From: Lepidonotus clava
Taxonomy: Eukaryota > Annelida > Polychaeta > Phyllodocida > Polynoidae
Length of the DNA: 64,000 nt
NCBI GenBank assembly: GCA_936440205.1
Contig: OW387147.1
Location: 21,601,629 to 21,665,628, forward strand
Direction: 5' to 3'
In this document: positions 1 to 12,942 of the stretch, piece by piece
Position numbering within the stretch: position 1 is the stretch's first letter
How the letters are laid out: every line of letters begins with the position of its first letter
The notes under the pieces: generated by a model
What the model saw: only the letters and a program-made list of their open reading frames with translations
Database searches by the model: none
Told to the model about the DNA's origin: nothing
Made by a program: the position numbers and the translations under genes

Positions 1-67
1 CAATTAACAGGCGTCCCGGTGAGGCTTTTAGATTTAAAGATACTCATAGATAGTTCCCACCCTCTGA

Positions 68-240
68 CAGGGATGTAAGTTTTCAGATTTTAATCTGATT
101 TCAGATTTTTTCACATCATCACCTCAAATGATAATTCTAAAACTGAATTCGTCACATGACGTTTTATAGCATTTTAAGATTATTCCAAATTTTCTCTCTG
201 GGGTTTCAGATTCTTTCATTAACCCTGACTTACATCCCTG
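68..240. mobile_element. hAT-like MITE, 173 bp
   Basis: The element has inverted termini CAGGGATGTAAGT at the left (68-80) and its reverse complement ACTTACATCCCTG at the right (228-240). The flanks share CTCTG (62-66 and 241-245), a possible degraded target duplication. The interior is AT-rich with repeated CAGATT words and has no coding capacity. The CAGGG terminus and length suit a non-autonomous hAT-type element. The superfamily is inferred from the terminus only. Confidence 0.65.
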
Positions 241-347
241 CTCTGGTAGGCGGCTCTTCACAGAGATCATCAGATAAGGCCTGTGGTCTCCCCTTAATGA
301 CCCTGTTGACACTTACTCCAGTACCCAACAGGGCCTGGACCTTGGCT

Positions 348-361
348 GTTACTATGGTAAC
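348..361. promoter_or_regulatory. RFX X-box-like site
   Basis: GTTACTATGGTAAC matches the RFX consensus RYYNYYATRRNRAC at every position and is nearly palindromic, so either strand could be read. X-boxes are typical of ciliary gene promoters. No nearby gene is recognised, so the role is inferred from the motif. Confidence 0.4.
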
Positions 362-3300
362 AGAATAGGGTCAGGGGGGTGCAAAGTCAGGGGAGGGGGG
401 CCTCCTGACCTGGTTTACAAGGATGCCAGGCACAGTGGGAACATAGAGTTGGGGACCCATGTGTGGAACACTTGGTTTTTCGAAATTAAAAATTAAAATT
501 CCTTTCTTTCCCTCTGTAAATTCGAAAATGAATTGCATGACAGATGAAAAAGATACATGTGACATGTCTAGCATTTTAGAATTTTTGTTAACTAAGCTAA
601 ATTCAAATTTCAGTATTTACAAAAAACAACATTTGAAAGGATTATGGTTTAAGGAGTGGATATCCTCAGTGTTTACAAGTCAGCATTGGAGGCTTGTGCT
701 TGTATTATTGAAAATACCAATCACAAACATGGCCATATCACATATTAATACTACTATTTCAGTGTAGGTACGCTAAACTATTACCATTCAGGGGTTTTCA
801 CATGTATAAAGGGCATTTTTGAGGAGATAAGATCTTGGGAACAACTCTCTGTATGGGATGAAAGATGGCCTTTCTCACAGGCTTTCACTATAGTGGTTAA
901 CAGAGAAAAACTGGGGAGGCTGACATCACAGGGTAGGTCTGAAGTGGTTAGCAGAAACAGGCTGCCGGCTGGCACGCCTGTTAATAATAGCCTGTATGGG
1001 CCTAAATAAAAATGTTTTTGCCTAACTTCAATTTTCTTGCCATTTATTTTTGAGACTGGGGGAACCCCTTTAATTGATACATGGGATTCCCCATTGACTC
1101 ACCGTGTGACGTCACAAATTTGGGGATTTCCCTTAAAAAATGAAACAAAATGCAAGTTTTTTTAATGTCCCATAATTTTGTTCAAAAAAGGAATTTGCTT
1201 AAGATTTTTTTCAGATTAATAGTGGAAGATGTGAATGCCATGCTGCAATGATTTCATTGAAAAATAGCGATCCTGTACTTATATGTACAAGGTTTCCTGA
1301 AATCTTCACTATCAAATCTCACAGGCTCCTTCGAATTAAGAAGCTAACTGTATTAATGTTGAGGTTTGCAAGGGTGTACAAGATATATATATTCCTTAAC
1401 GGGACAGCTGTCTCTTGGTCAGAAATAGGCTACAGGCGGTATTCCTCTTGTTCCTTTTACTTTCTTATCCCACAACCTATGGTCGGTCTACTGTAATACT
1501 ATCCGTCCCACCAATGCCATCCCACTATTGGCATGACGCTGGCTGTCTGAAAGGTGATGCATTCGTTTCTCGGTTCTGTGAATAACGTGAGATGCGCATG
1601 ACGCCTCAGCTCGCTACTCTCCCATGCATCATGGGAATAGTCAATAGTGCCAACTTCTGTCACCACGCAGCGCGTCAGTCGTTGAGACATCTCTTACCCA
1701 ATATCACAGGTCAGCGCCGAAATCAATGCCCAGTAGTGGCCTTTGGAGAAAGGGTGTATACTTAGGGATCAGTCCTTGTCAGGATGAAGCTGCATACATG
1801 TGGATGAGGAAAGAGATGTCCCATAAGCTCTTCATAAAGAAATGTCTATATCATAAGGTTTTTTTTCTCGTATTTATTTTTTACGTGGTCACAGGTCGCT
1901 TTTGCTGAAACTATTTATCTAAGTTAAAGCGTCAATAAGTAGTTATGTTACATCTCGGATTACTGCAAGTATACATTCTCACAATTGTAATATCGTTCCT
2001 GGTCTTAAGACCATTTCTCTTCAAGCGAGAGCACATTATTAAAGTTGGAAACTGCGTCTTTTTCTGGAAACATTACCTAGATGGGACTAACTGCAACCCC
2101 TAACAAATTTATGACCGTGACAATCTCTCAATGGCAACCCAAAGGGTATAAATACAATTTGCAGAAGTCACCCATGTAGTAAAAGGAGATCCAGAGGCTT
2201 TTAGATAATTGACTCATTTGTGAAATGCGTGTTCATATGGTAAAGTGGTGCTTTTATTGAGAGAAAGACACGATGAGAGAATGAGACATCACTGCAGGTT
2301 TATGTGACAAGCAATATAACATGATCGATAAATCCATACAGAGATTTGTCCGGCGCCCGTTATCTTTTTTCATCTTGCATTTGCAACACAGGTATTGCTG
2401 AAACAGGTGTTTCAACGGGGTTGAGACTGAACAGCAAACATATTGAAGGCATTTTATGAACGGTCGATAGAAGGCCCACCTTTAAATTCAATTTTGGTAA
2501 CGCTTCAGCCAATTCTAATATTCCACAATGATCTAAAGGCTTGGGAGGGTAGAAAAGGAAAACAGTATTAACAATGTCTCATTAAATGGGCAAGACGGCA
2601 TCAGTACTCCCAAGGAGATTTTCCTTGATCGCAAACGTTAACGTTGGTGTAGTGAGACACAACACCATGTACTGGAGGAATGTGAAGATTCTCCCCTCTG
2701 CCCAGGAGGCAATGCCCTTGGCCCCGCCCACTGCCCTTATGCTTGACCTTCAGGTTTAATTCCACCATCAACTCAGGGTCGACTTTGATATCAGTTTTAC
2801 AATAATTTTATGAGCAAGGGGGGTGTAACTTCATACAGCGGTCAATAAAAGAGTAACCATTTCCGATAGCAAGCCAGAGACCCTTGGCCTTCGTCCGGAC
2901 CTTCTTAAACAAGCTTTAAATGTTTAACTGCCCCCCTGCTGTAATAATGTGATTCATTAAACAGGCCACTTCTCATTGATTTCCAAGAAATGCAATATCA
3001 TTGCTGTAACCTGAGTAAAAACGTCAGCATAAAAGACCGATAGAAATAGCCTTTCCATTTAATATTGCGTCTGGTAAAAAAATGTTTTCACTCAATTCCG
3101 TCGCCTTTTTCTGCAGAAAGAATGGAATATGGAGAAATTGCCTTCTCTTGGTTCTCGGGGGATTATGTCCAATTTTCCTGGTACATTGATAGGGTGCTTG
3201 GTATTGGGAAAGGTCATCAGATCTTTGAGGATGGTCAATTGGATCATCTTCATCAACTTAATATTGTCTGGAGTTGGAATTGGATGTTGGGAAAGAAAAC

Positions 3301-4020
3301 TGAGTAGTAGATTTAGCAAGATTTGCCTTGCCCTCAAGGAAAGTGTACTTTTATATTATCTGAGCACTTAACCCTTATAAAAGGGTTCAGGACACTGGTA
3401 ATCTTGGAAGTATCAAACAGATCACTATTATTTTTATGGATCTCAAGTCTAGGAGCTGTGAACTGCCATATGAGAGGTACTTATCAGTAATTGAATCAGA
3501 ACCATACACTCTGTCTTCTTTGGATGCACTAAACTTGATTATTGATCACACTTAACAAAAACACTGTTTGTTCTACCATCTGGCAATAACACTGTTATAT
3601 CATATCCAAAGCAGAAGATCAATTCATCAATAGAAATGCTACGAAGAGATGGTGGAACAAAAATGAGAAATTGAACCAGCGTAAAGGGAAAGGAGGAGCA
3701 AATGGAATGAATGAAAGGTAAATTGACCAGCAAAGAAAAAGAACAGTCACGGCCTTTGTTTTTTAAACAGTTGGTACGCCCTTTAATTTAAGGTAAACTC
3801 TAAGTAGTTCTTTTCTATGTCTTTGCTTATGCAACTGAAATCAATACTGAAACAATTGTTTGTGTTTATAAAAACAACTCCCGTTACAGAGAACATTTTT
3901 TAGTGTAATTATCTTGTACTGTAAATTGCTCTTGTCTTTTCAAAACGAAATGCATCTATAATCAGGTTTGCATAGTTTAGGCATATTTGATTGCCAGACT
4001 TTAAAAGCTTTCCCAGGGAA
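362..4020. other. Unannotated, probably intronic or intergenic DNA
   Basis: No gene recognised. Points seen: a palindrome CCCATGCATCATGGG at 1621-1635; a 52-codon ORF with one hydrophobic stretch at 1945-2103; a 57-codon ORF from about 2587; and a segment at about 3115-3307 that is nearly stop-free in three frames after a good acceptor (cctttttctgcag at 3103-3115). ORFs of this size are expected by chance and none has a recognisable family, so none is called as a gene. Confidence 0.55.
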
Positions 4021-4032
4021 TGCAAAAAAAGT

Positions 4033-4085
4033 CTGACTCAATCACTGATGACGGTATTCAATATGCCGAAACGTAGAAGAAACAA
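4033..4085 (+). repeat. Stem-loop like a retroelement 3' tail
   Basis: The segment contains CTGATGA, then a short hairpin (CGGTAT with ATGCCG), then GAAACGT. This pattern recalls the 3' tails of Penelope-like and some LINE elements, some of which carry hammerhead-type motifs. Here the first stem II pair next to the CTGATGA and GAAAC cores is not complementary, so an active ribozyme is unlikely. No reverse transcriptase is seen nearby. Confidence 0.2.
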
Positions 4086-5390
4086 AAAAGAATCCCTAAT
4101 TCAAACACGTGTGTGTCTTTCTTCTCGGGCCATTTGTTTGCATTAAATTCAGAGTGTTGTCAATGAAAACCAAATTGAGATGCGCCCTATTTTGGAGACC
4201 AACAAAAGCATAACGCTTTGACAACAAGCGGCCGTGAACGGCGCCGCCCTGAACAAACAAACCCAATTATCTGATCGGCAGATAAATGCGCGCCGAGAAA
4301 GAGTCCGGCTGGGGGCCTGCGTCCGCCTAACCCAATTCGGTGTATAGGCCCGATAAGAGAGGGTGGGGAAATAAAACGCTGGGCCTGGGACGGAGGGGGA
4401 GGAAAAAGGGGACCCTGTTTGGAAATGGGAGCCGGGCTGTGTGCGTTTAATTGAGCCTTTAGTGCTGACTATTATGTTGTTAACTCGGCAGGTCCGAGCA
4501 GCTCGGAGCTGCTCGGAGCGTCAGCCGCTCGCCCTCAGACCCGCTCACTGCTTCCGGTCATCCGGGTAAGCGCGTCACACGCCCGACCGGAGCGCCGACT
4601 GGCGGCTGTTTTACACCACAAAACATCAAACGCAAGCCTACTGGAGGAAGGGGGCCTGCTTAGTTACAGGATGAGAAACTCCAGGGTGTTACCCCCTACT
4701 CAATCTACTACTTCCCTCCACACCCTCAATGGATTAGCGCTCCATGCTCAATGGATTATCCTGAACTCCATGGGGTGGGACTTTCAGGGTGGTAGAACTC
4801 TTGAGGCCTGGCCTGGCACAAACACCCTTAGTGCGTTGGCGTCCTGGTAGGTGTTATCTTTGGTTGCGGGCGGGTAAATTCCGTATAGGAATAGCAGAAA
4901 GGGTTCACTATGCGAATATTCATCTTAAATGGAAAACAAGCATTAGAACGCAGACAAGTTATCAAAAAGATCATTATTAAGAGAACTACATGTATACGGT
5001 TTTTACTTTTTCCATCACCTTGAGTGCATAGATTATTTCATGGCATTATGGGGTAACCGATAAGTAAAGTGATCAAATAAGGGGACAAAGAAGGGTCATT
5101 TGCCGTGGCACTGGCTGTAGGGACAGCAGCCTCAAGGGTCATGGATTAGGTATGCAGATCAAGATCATAGCGTGTTGGTTTTAACCAAAAGGAAAACTTT
5201 GTTGCAGGTACTTATACATTTAACCAGATAACCTTGTTAGACTAAGTTGTGCCTCAATAAAGAAAGACGTTTCTTGAATGACCCTTTCACCACTCTACTC
5301 CATTACCAAATAACAAGTAAACGGTTTTAGCACGCAACCATTTCAGGCATGTAAAATAGCCGATAACAAGCCGCAAACGACCCTTTATAT
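4086..5390. other. Unannotated; GC-rich at 4200-4630
   Basis: The first part is GC-rich and contains a near-palindrome at 4494-4516 made of GAGCAGCTC (4496-4504) and GAGCTGCTC (4506-4514). A donor-like ATCCGG/GTAAGC lies near 4560-4572. The rest is AT-rich with nothing recognisable. Confidence 0.5.
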
Positions 5391-5489
5391 TACCAATCAC
5401 GACTGGAGCTAGTTAAGGAGAAACACTGTGATTGGTAAAAAGAGGTCTTTAGTGCATTGTGATTGGTAAATGGGGTCTTTTAGTGCTTA
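5391..5489. repeat. 31-bp direct repeat with CCAAT-type cores
   Basis: Two adjacent copies (5427-5457 and 5458-5489) each read TGTGATTGGTAAA followed by a GGTCTTTAGTGC tail. An inverted TTACCAATCAC lies just upstream at 5391-5401. The three ATTGG/CCAAT cores within 80 bp could bind NF-Y, but the arrangement may simply be a local duplication. Confidence 0.5.
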
Positions 5490-5499
5490 GTGACAACTT

Positions 5500-5790
5500 T
5501 TTGGCGGTCCTTAGTGGATAGTGTTAACTTTCAGGGGAGATTCAGTATTCCGTCCAGACGTTCTAACCCGGTTTTATTTCAGTCTCCAGCGTCCCCAGCT
5601 GTCGATAACCCGCCCTCATACCCCCTTGCGTCCCTCCAGCGTCTCCCCCGCGTCCTCCAGGGTCTCAGATGGAGGAGGGGCCCCAGCTGGACCCCACTTT
5701 CTCATCGGAGACCCCAAACGCCGCCCTCCATACAAAGTGGTGACGTTGAACTTTGGGGTGGTCACCCTATACTTAAGAGTTTCGAGGAGG
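5500..5790. other. GC-rich low-complexity segment with CCTCCAG words
   Basis: The segment is rich in CCTCCAG/GTCCTCCAGGG-type words and follows a good acceptor-like tract (gttttatttcag, ending at 5582). Two overlapping frames are open for about 100 codons, but the residues are biased to Pro, Ser and Arg and no family is recognised. I treat it as non-coding. Confidence 0.4.
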
Positions 5791-5799
5791 GGGGGGGGT

Positions 5800-7280
5800 G
5801 AATTATTGTATTTGTATATTTCGATGTTGATAAAATGGCGCTATATACTGAATGCTAAACATGAATGTCTTCATGTGTATTACAGTAAATCTACCAATGA
5901 TATTGGACAGATGTAATATCATAGATTGAGTAACTTTCTATTCTATATGATTTGTGAATTGACTTAAACTTTCCCTCTACTCCTCCATACCGCTGCATTT
6001 CTGGACCTGATGTTTTCAGTGTAGGCCTACTTCAGGGACCTCTTATATGTGTTCCTGAAGAAATGAAGTGTTCCAAGTGAAGCTAAGCATTGGTCGTAAT
6101 CCTATATGCAATTTCAATGCGTCTTATGCCTTAAATACAGTTCCCCCATATCCAGTACAGCACCAGTCTCAAGTGGTGGCAGAATCCGGCATAAAGCAAA
6201 ATCTTGGGTATTTGATACATACTATCTTATTATATACTTATATCTAGCACGAACCACATTAAACAATGTCACTGCATGATAAGATTGTAAAAGACTGAAC
6301 GGCGCATGCTACTATAGCATGGCACACACTTTTATAAACGACAGGAACTGCGTGATATATCATTGTCTAACCCTTTAAGTATATTATTTTGATATTTCAG
6401 AACAAGTAAACATAGAAAGGTATGGCTGATCTCAAGATTAAATCATAAAGGGAAACACGCATTTCCCGATATTAACGTTATCTAGTCACGACGATACACA
6501 GGACTACAAGCATGCAGGTGCGTTTTCATGTTAAAACTAACAACCGATACTGTTTTTAGACACTATCATATGTGTCTTGAGTCTCAAGGTCACAAATTGT
6601 AGTTGAGAATCGGCACAATACCACATTAAAGATCTTAGTCAAAGTTATTAATTTTATGAGTCGTGTTGATATAATAAACAATACCATGTTGTCTTTGGTG
6701 AACTCCAATCTTCTCACTGATTCTCGCTATGACATTTTAAGCTATTTGTTAAAGAGCAAACACCAACGGTATGTATGACCTTCCCTACCTCTTTACTTTG
6801 TATGCATCAACGACACATTTCCTATAAGGAAATACAGTAATGCCACGACTATGTGCTCTATAAATCAATCAAAGACAGAACATATTGCCCTACGGTCTCT
6901 CCTAATATGAGTGCGCCCCTCTGAGCCCCCCTTGAGCCCTGGTCCGAAGGTCTCCACAGACTGTATGGGGGTGGTCAAAGTTTATCAAATTGAGAGCTCA
7001 TGTCGCCGGGAGGTTGAGTAGGGCGTTAGCGACGTGACATGACTACCGGGGTAAGTATGGGGGAAAAGGGGGATGACACCAAGCTAGGAGGAATTGACTC
7101 GAGTATATAAATTGTGTTTGTGTGTGTTTGTTTGCTTTGTTGGTAGAGTTGGAAAAAGATGATACATTATGATGCTGCTTATTGTTAGGGTTTAATGTGT
7201 CATGTATTCATATTTTTAATATAGCGATTTGATGTACACAAAGTAGAGATAATCAGATAAAGAGTGAGAGGACAGGACGC
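5800..7280. other. Nothing recognisable
   Basis: Mostly AT-rich DNA without long ORFs, repeats or convincing splice-site pairs. One TAGGCCTA copy lies near 6025. Confidence 0.6.
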
Positions 7281-7288
7281 ACAATGGT

Positions 7289-7523
7289 CAGAGATGCCAC
7301 TCCCGACTGATGAAAAATGTAGGAAAAGAAGGAGACACTTTTCCTACCTTTTTCCTAACCTGTAGGAATAGAGACCTGACACTGAATTTGTATTTGAATA
7401 GTTTGAAACTAACATAGAAATATTCTGACACATATTAAAGAGATGTTTGAAAATTTGGTAGTGCAATCCAAAACCACCAAAAAAGTAGGAAATCCTACAA
7501 AAGTAGAAAAAATGGCATCTCTG
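7289..7523. mobile_element. hAT-like MITE, CAGAGATGCCA family, copy 1
   Basis: The ends are CAGAGATGCCA (7289-7299) and TGGCATCTCTG (7513-7523), perfect inverted repeats of 11 bp. AATGGT flanks both sides (7283-7288 and 7524-7529). The interior is rich in GTAGGAAAA and TTTTCCTAC words, giving imperfect inverted structure near both ends. It is non-coding; a second, less intact copy lies at 30845-31126. Confidence 0.7.
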
Positions 7524-7529
7524 AATGGT

Positions 7530-8826
7530 TTAGCCTTCTTCACCAAACCTAGACGACTAGTCTTGACGATCCCCTGTGGGTCGTACAGCTACCCTCGGAC
7601 ACAACCCGCAGTTCTACTTACATTAGTATTGCAGCAACTTATTGCTCCTCGTCTACTTGAAATGTTGAATAATGTTATAAAGCGTGTTATACAGCAATTG
7701 GAGACTGAGTTGCACCTACTCCCGCGACTGTACGAGTTATCGCAACGTAATGAGGTCGATTGTATTTAGTTAATACACTAACAGTCGTGGACATTTTCAT
7801 CCTAGATATACCAAAGACACCATATGGCCAAGCCTCGTCCCTCTATATACCACCCCCACCTCCAGGGCCGATACAGAGAGCAGCTCTCCATCCATCAGGG
7901 CCCCAGGACCCCCTCCAGCCGCCCGTCACCCCTCTAATGACGCCCAATGAGCAACTCGGGACGCCCCCAGCGCCGAGCTGCTCGGGAGATCAAGGGGTCA
8001 ATACACTATTTCTATTCGTGTCACATTGTGCGGCAGGCTTTAGGGAGGGCGAGGCTTTCTTGGTCGCTGCATGGTCTGGTATGTGAAGTATAGGTCTTGC
8101 TTCGGGGCATATTGGTGGTGGTGAGATGGGGTGGTGGTGGGGAAGGTATGGGGTAGAGTTTGGTGGAGGAGAGGTGGGGGAGCGGGTTGCATAGGGGTGA
8201 AACGGCGTATACAGTTTGGCTGGATAGAGGGGAAAGAGTATCAACATAATATGTTTGCTTTGTCAATGGGTCAAGTTTTATTTCCTAGGAATGACCTTTA
8301 AGACATAAACTGTAAGTATCGATACACTATGAGCTGAACATTCAGGCCTTTCATTATGTGGATGTCCACACTGCTGGGAGAAAGGAGATAAAGAACTGCA
8401 CTGATGATGATTTAAAACTAACTTTCCATTTGGTAGTTAGCATGTATACATGTGTGCATATAATATCATATGCATTTCCTTGCATTTCTATAGGCTAGAG
8501 CGGCAATCTACTTGACCACTCTTTCACTCCCTATTATAGGTCAACAAGGGTTCAAGGTTTAACTGCTACTTGGGTACCATATAACCTCCTGGTCATGCGT
8601 TTCCACACCATAGAGTCTAGATGTCCTATACCCTCCAAGGACTACCGCTATACTGCCGAAGCTCATTTCCCCTCCCATCTCCGACCTTTTGCTTCTTATT
8701 TTCTTTCCGACCAGCCTTGCTTTGGTAGGCTGAGGTGAAGAGGGGGCGGAGGGCGGCGAATGGGTTCAAAGGTCAACGGCAGAGGCGTAGAAGTGTGGAT
8801 AACAATAAAGGATGTCCTCAGTATTA
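7530..8826. other. Unannotated; GC-rich at 7840-8000
   Basis: At 7850-7990 there are CCTCCAG words (two copies), a GAGCAACTC and an exact GAGCTGCTC (7975-7983). At 8100-8200 the plus strand is strongly purine-rich (GGTGGTGG, GGGGAGG). The ORFs here are proline-rich products of composition. No gene recognised. Confidence 0.5.
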
Positions 8827-9063
8827 AGCCCCATACACACTAGGACACTTTGGAGTTCAGCGATATGTTTTCCTCCGATTGCCTGCCAGTATGGTATATT
8901 GAAAATGCATGTTTGAAAAAATCGCCAGGTGAATCGTCCGGCAATTTTGCAAGCGATCCAGATCAAACATGGATATATTTCAATACACCATACTGACGGG
9001 AGATCTGAGGAAAGAACGATCGCCGAGGTCAAAGGTCAAAGGTGTCCTGGTGGGTATGGGACT
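8827..9063. mobile_element. TTA-flanked MITE (PIF/Harbinger-like), copy A
   Basis: It begins AGCCCCATACACACTAGGAC and ends with the approximate reverse complement GTCCTGGTGGGTATGGGACT. It is bounded by TTA at 8824-8826 and 9064-9066. A 3-bp TTA duplication with AT-rich-target insertion is typical of PIF/Harbinger. The interior carries the family core with ATGGATATATTTCAATA and ACCATACTGAC words. There is no coding capacity. Confidence 0.75.
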
Positions 9064-9509
9064 TTAGTTTACACATAAGGAGTCCTATGTAGCGAAATAT
9101 AGGATATATTCATTTTTATTCATTAGATGCAATAATGACTTTGGTTTGTATAAGATTCATTGTTATTGCACCTGAAATTTCATGGTCTTTATGCATTGTT
9201 TGCCTATATATAGACCTACGTTTGCATTACCTTTAGTCACACCTTGCGATTTTCACAACCTTTCAGAACATACTTATGGGCGCTCAATATATAAGAGAGC
9301 ATGACTATTTAAGAATACAAAACAACCTAGTGTCTCAACATTAATTCCAATTCATGAAACTCTTTGATAAGATTCATCATTCCTCAGCAAGTATATGGGG
9401 AAAGGTCCATGTCGGCATTTTCTAACATGCTCTTCATTTGTATTTCAAAATATTCAAACTGTAACTACTTTTCTTAACGCACACTTTGGCCCTAACTGCT
9501 GAAGCCCTA

Positions 9510-10020
9510 GAACTAACATCTCAGTGGAAGCCGTACAATGTCAGGGCAAGCTGCTAAACACTTCCCAGTCACCCTCCCCAATCCTCCCCACTCTGATTCA
9601 ATAAAACCAGCGACGCTTTGATTGTCAGAAACGCGAGCTAAATTGATCAGAGAAACCGCCGAGAAAAATCCCCAAGTACTAGACGCTGGGGAGAAAAATA
9701 GCATCTGACGACGCGCATGCGTGGACGGCTCTGGTTTCTTTTGCTGCCGCTAGTCGGGGAGGTGGCGCTGTGCGGCGGCCATTACGGATTCCATCACCAA
9801 GGTAACACGACGCTCTAAGTCGGCTGTTAGCGCCGACATCTCTCCCCGGAGGTGTTCCATCAATTGGGGTCACTCCCTCCGTATCAGTGTCAATTACCCA
9901 ATTGGGTTTACACTGCCAAGGGCTCAGCTCCGCGCCGCGCCTGGGAAACGGAAACGCGCCTCGTGTCACACAAAACGCGCGCCTTACTACTGCCGCGCCC
10001 ACTAAGCCACCAATATTTCA
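9510..10020. promoter_or_regulatory. CpG-rich island with NRF1-like site
   Basis: The segment is CpG-dense compared with its surroundings. It contains GCGCATGCGT at 9713-9722, one base from the NRF1 palindrome, and GCGGCCATTA near 9773, a YY1-like word. It looks like a promoter of a gene not recognised here. The direction is undecided, because reading both strands from the ATGs gives only short or unfamiliar frames. Confidence 0.35.
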
Positions 10021-11817
10021 CCCGCGCGAAAAAAAAAGAAAAGAAGAAAAAATTACTGTACGTACCCAAGTGCCTCCTCCTTTAAACAAATCACCAAACA
10101 CTTCCGATATTATAAGAAATAACCATAATCCCTCTTTGATTAGGCCAACTGATATTATTCACAAATCATCATTTTTTCCCTCACTTTTCTGTCGTCTATT
10201 TTTTGCGAATAGTTTAGCATTGGGGATAGTATTACCGATAAGCAGGGTGGATCCCTGTATAATCCCAGCTAATCCGATTAACGGCTGACAGTGTGAAACA
10301 TATCGAGCGCGGATTAGGAGGTAAAGCCGGGGCCATAGTAAGCTGACCTGATATCATTGTGACGGGCGCATACACCCTTCTTCTTATACCAGACAGGGGA
10401 CTAAAGGCGGACTTATTCACTGATTAATGCATTAGAGGCACAGGGTTAAGAAGCATACACGGTTGTCATTGATATTACTTTAATGTGAAAGCTATTTTGA
10501 ATTCAAGAAAAGTATTTAAATTTAAGAGTTTTAGTAAGAGAATAATAAAAATTTCATATATCAGGCATAGGCCTATTAAAGTATCAGAAATCAACCATTT
10601 TCACTGTGCTATTTCTGAAATACTTATAGAAACAATTAAAGTTAGGTCTGAAACTTATGGTCATACATTGTACACATAGGCCAACATAAGTCCTAATTGC
10701 ACTAGTATTCAGATCATTGCATGACAATATTGCCACTACAGCCGACATTATAAGGACCTTGTCAACTAAGCAATTCAGGTTGTGTATTACATGTGTAGGC
10801 CTATACATCAAAACTATAAAAAGGCTTTCTCTTACTGGGCAAATTGTGCAATTAATGTCATCAAAATCCTGATATGCAATCATCCTTATAATAGGGTCTC
10901 CAAGTTAAAAATAAAAGGTAGGCATAAGCCTACGTAGGACCTATACGCCATGTCCAAAAACGGAAACATTTGACTTTTTCTATGACAGTACAACCTACAC
11001 ACATTCCTATAGTCAGGACTGGGCAGCCGCCCTAAAATGATCTAATCCTCTGCAAATAAAGCACATTGCCAAAGGGGTAAGCCAGCCGCATAGAAGAACC
11101 CCCAGCCCACCCCAATCCAGACGAACGCTGCGGCACAGATTGCTTGTCTGCAGGGACGGCGGATTCCATTACACTTTCCCCGCGGGGATTTATGTGCGGG
11201 TTAGCCTGCAGGTGGCTGCGATGTCGGATTGTCATTTGGCTGCTAAACGGAAGTCATAGAGTTCTGTGCGCATACTGCACACCAGCTCCAGGGTGTGAGC
11301 TATGTGGGCGATAAAGGGTGGAGTCATCCCACCCTTACGGCCTTAGGGAAGTGAGGATAGGTTGTCTGGAGGAGTACGTACAGGGCCCATGGGTGGTAGT
11401 ATGCAGTGCACTTAATAACTTGTAACTGATACTGGTAAATGTCAATTTGAACTATGAGTATAATTTCCTATTTGGAAATTCTCGTGTCTCATTAAAATAT
11501 CGTTTCCCCGACCATAAAGTGATACGGCTTATCATCCAGGATATTGTAGTATTAGTACTATGGCCATGAGGGCTACTGATAGCGGTAATATTACTAAGGA
11601 ACATTTTAATGTGCGTCATCGATGTTTCGTCTTGCATGCGCTTTTAGAAATCAGGATCTCCCATTTATGGTAGCAGCAGCATTGGCTACTTACATGTTAG
11701 TATCGTTTTTCTATATCGCTCCACATATTGTTATTTGATCCGTTACTTCATCCTACTTGCGCTATACTACTCACTGAAAACCGCCAGACACATTTGATCT
11801 TTTTCATATACTACTTA
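10021..11817. other. Nothing recognisable
   Basis: AT-rich DNA with TAGGCCTA copies near 10567 and 10795 and a short GC-richer stretch at 11090-11230. Short ORFs only, with no splice-site pair that frames a convincing exon. Confidence 0.55.
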
Positions 11818-12018
11818 AGTCCCATACCCACTATGCGATTTTTACACAATCAGCCTACTCATCAGGGCTAAAATCGGCCGACACCTCTGGTATAGAATCG
11901 GCCGATTTTCAGATCAAACATGCATATTTCAATATATGGTACTGACAGGTGATCCTAAGAATCGGCCGACTTTCCCAGTCCCCCGTCGCCGGTAAAATCG
12001 CCTAGTGGGTATGGGGCT
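11818..12018. mobile_element. TTA-flanked MITE, copy B
   Basis: It starts AGTCCCATACCCACTATGCG and ends CGCCTAGTGGGTATGGGGCT, with perfect TTA duplications at 11815-11817 and 12019-12021. The interior holds three AATCGGCCGA-type words and the CATGCATATTTCAATAT motif shared with the other copies. At 201 bp it is non-coding. Confidence 0.8.
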
Positions 12019-12021
12019 TTA

Positions 12022-12942
12022 CACTGTCCACACTCTGAAATCTCACATCAATTTGGCTCACAAACTGCATAGAGTAAATCAAAAGGTAAAATGATCCAAG
12101 AAACAATTATTTTCCCACATACAACATTAATAAGCATTAAGATAAAACCAGAACAAAATCGTAACGAGCACCATGTCTGCGGTAACACTGAATGTAGAAA
12201 CTTTCAATCGTATATCGATCTGAAAATAAGTTGCCGACTAGTGTGTCTAAGGTATAAGTACATCTAGGGTATTAGTGTCCTGATATCTAGGACACCTTCT
12301 AAACCTGTAACGCACAGACACCTGGAATATCCGTGTTCATATGGTAGACTAGGTCCTAGTCTTAAGCCTGGATATTGTAACACTAATACTTATAGCTTTT
12401 ACAGCCGTGCCTGAAGACGCCAAGAAGTCAAGCAAGAAAGGTCAATGACCTAGTCCATAGCCTACATTGATAACCTGCGAAAAAAGGATAGTAGTATCTG
12501 ACGATTATTCTGCAAAATGTAATCACTGCACTGGGTCTTAGTAGTAAGAGTCTTTTCCAGACCAGTCACCGTTCAGTAGAACCGTTGACAAATAAAAAGT
12601 GGTTCTGTTAGGCACCTCATCAGTGGTGAAGTAATGTTGATACGGCGTGCTAAGTTTGAACATAATTCCAGGAAATCTTTTTATTTTCCTTTTTATTTTA
12701 AATCAACATTATATTCCTACCCTTTCTTGATATTCTCTGTCAGAAATTAGTACAAAGCCTAACGTATTATGATTACAGAATATATAGTTAATTTACCATG
12801 TACCTCCAAAGTTATAGCCAAGTTAACTAAGTATGTATCACTATAGAGAGAATACCCTAAGCTTTCTTGTATATTGAATGGTCTGCCCCTTTTATCCGAA
12901 TGGTGACGTGGTCTGGAAAGTACCTTAATGATTGTAACTCAC
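12022..12942. other. Probable intron of the DPY19-like gene
   Basis: AT-rich DNA directly downstream, on the minus strand, of the exon at 12943-13030. The codons for the next expected DPY19 segment (Gly-Leu-Tyr-Tyr-Ser-Tyr) were looked for by eye on the minus strand across 1-12942 and not found. Confidence 0.5.

Noticed and set aside
3065-3371. Overlapping ORFs after a good acceptor, possible exon
   Set aside because: Three frames including the minus strand are open and none is recognisable. No donor decides the end.
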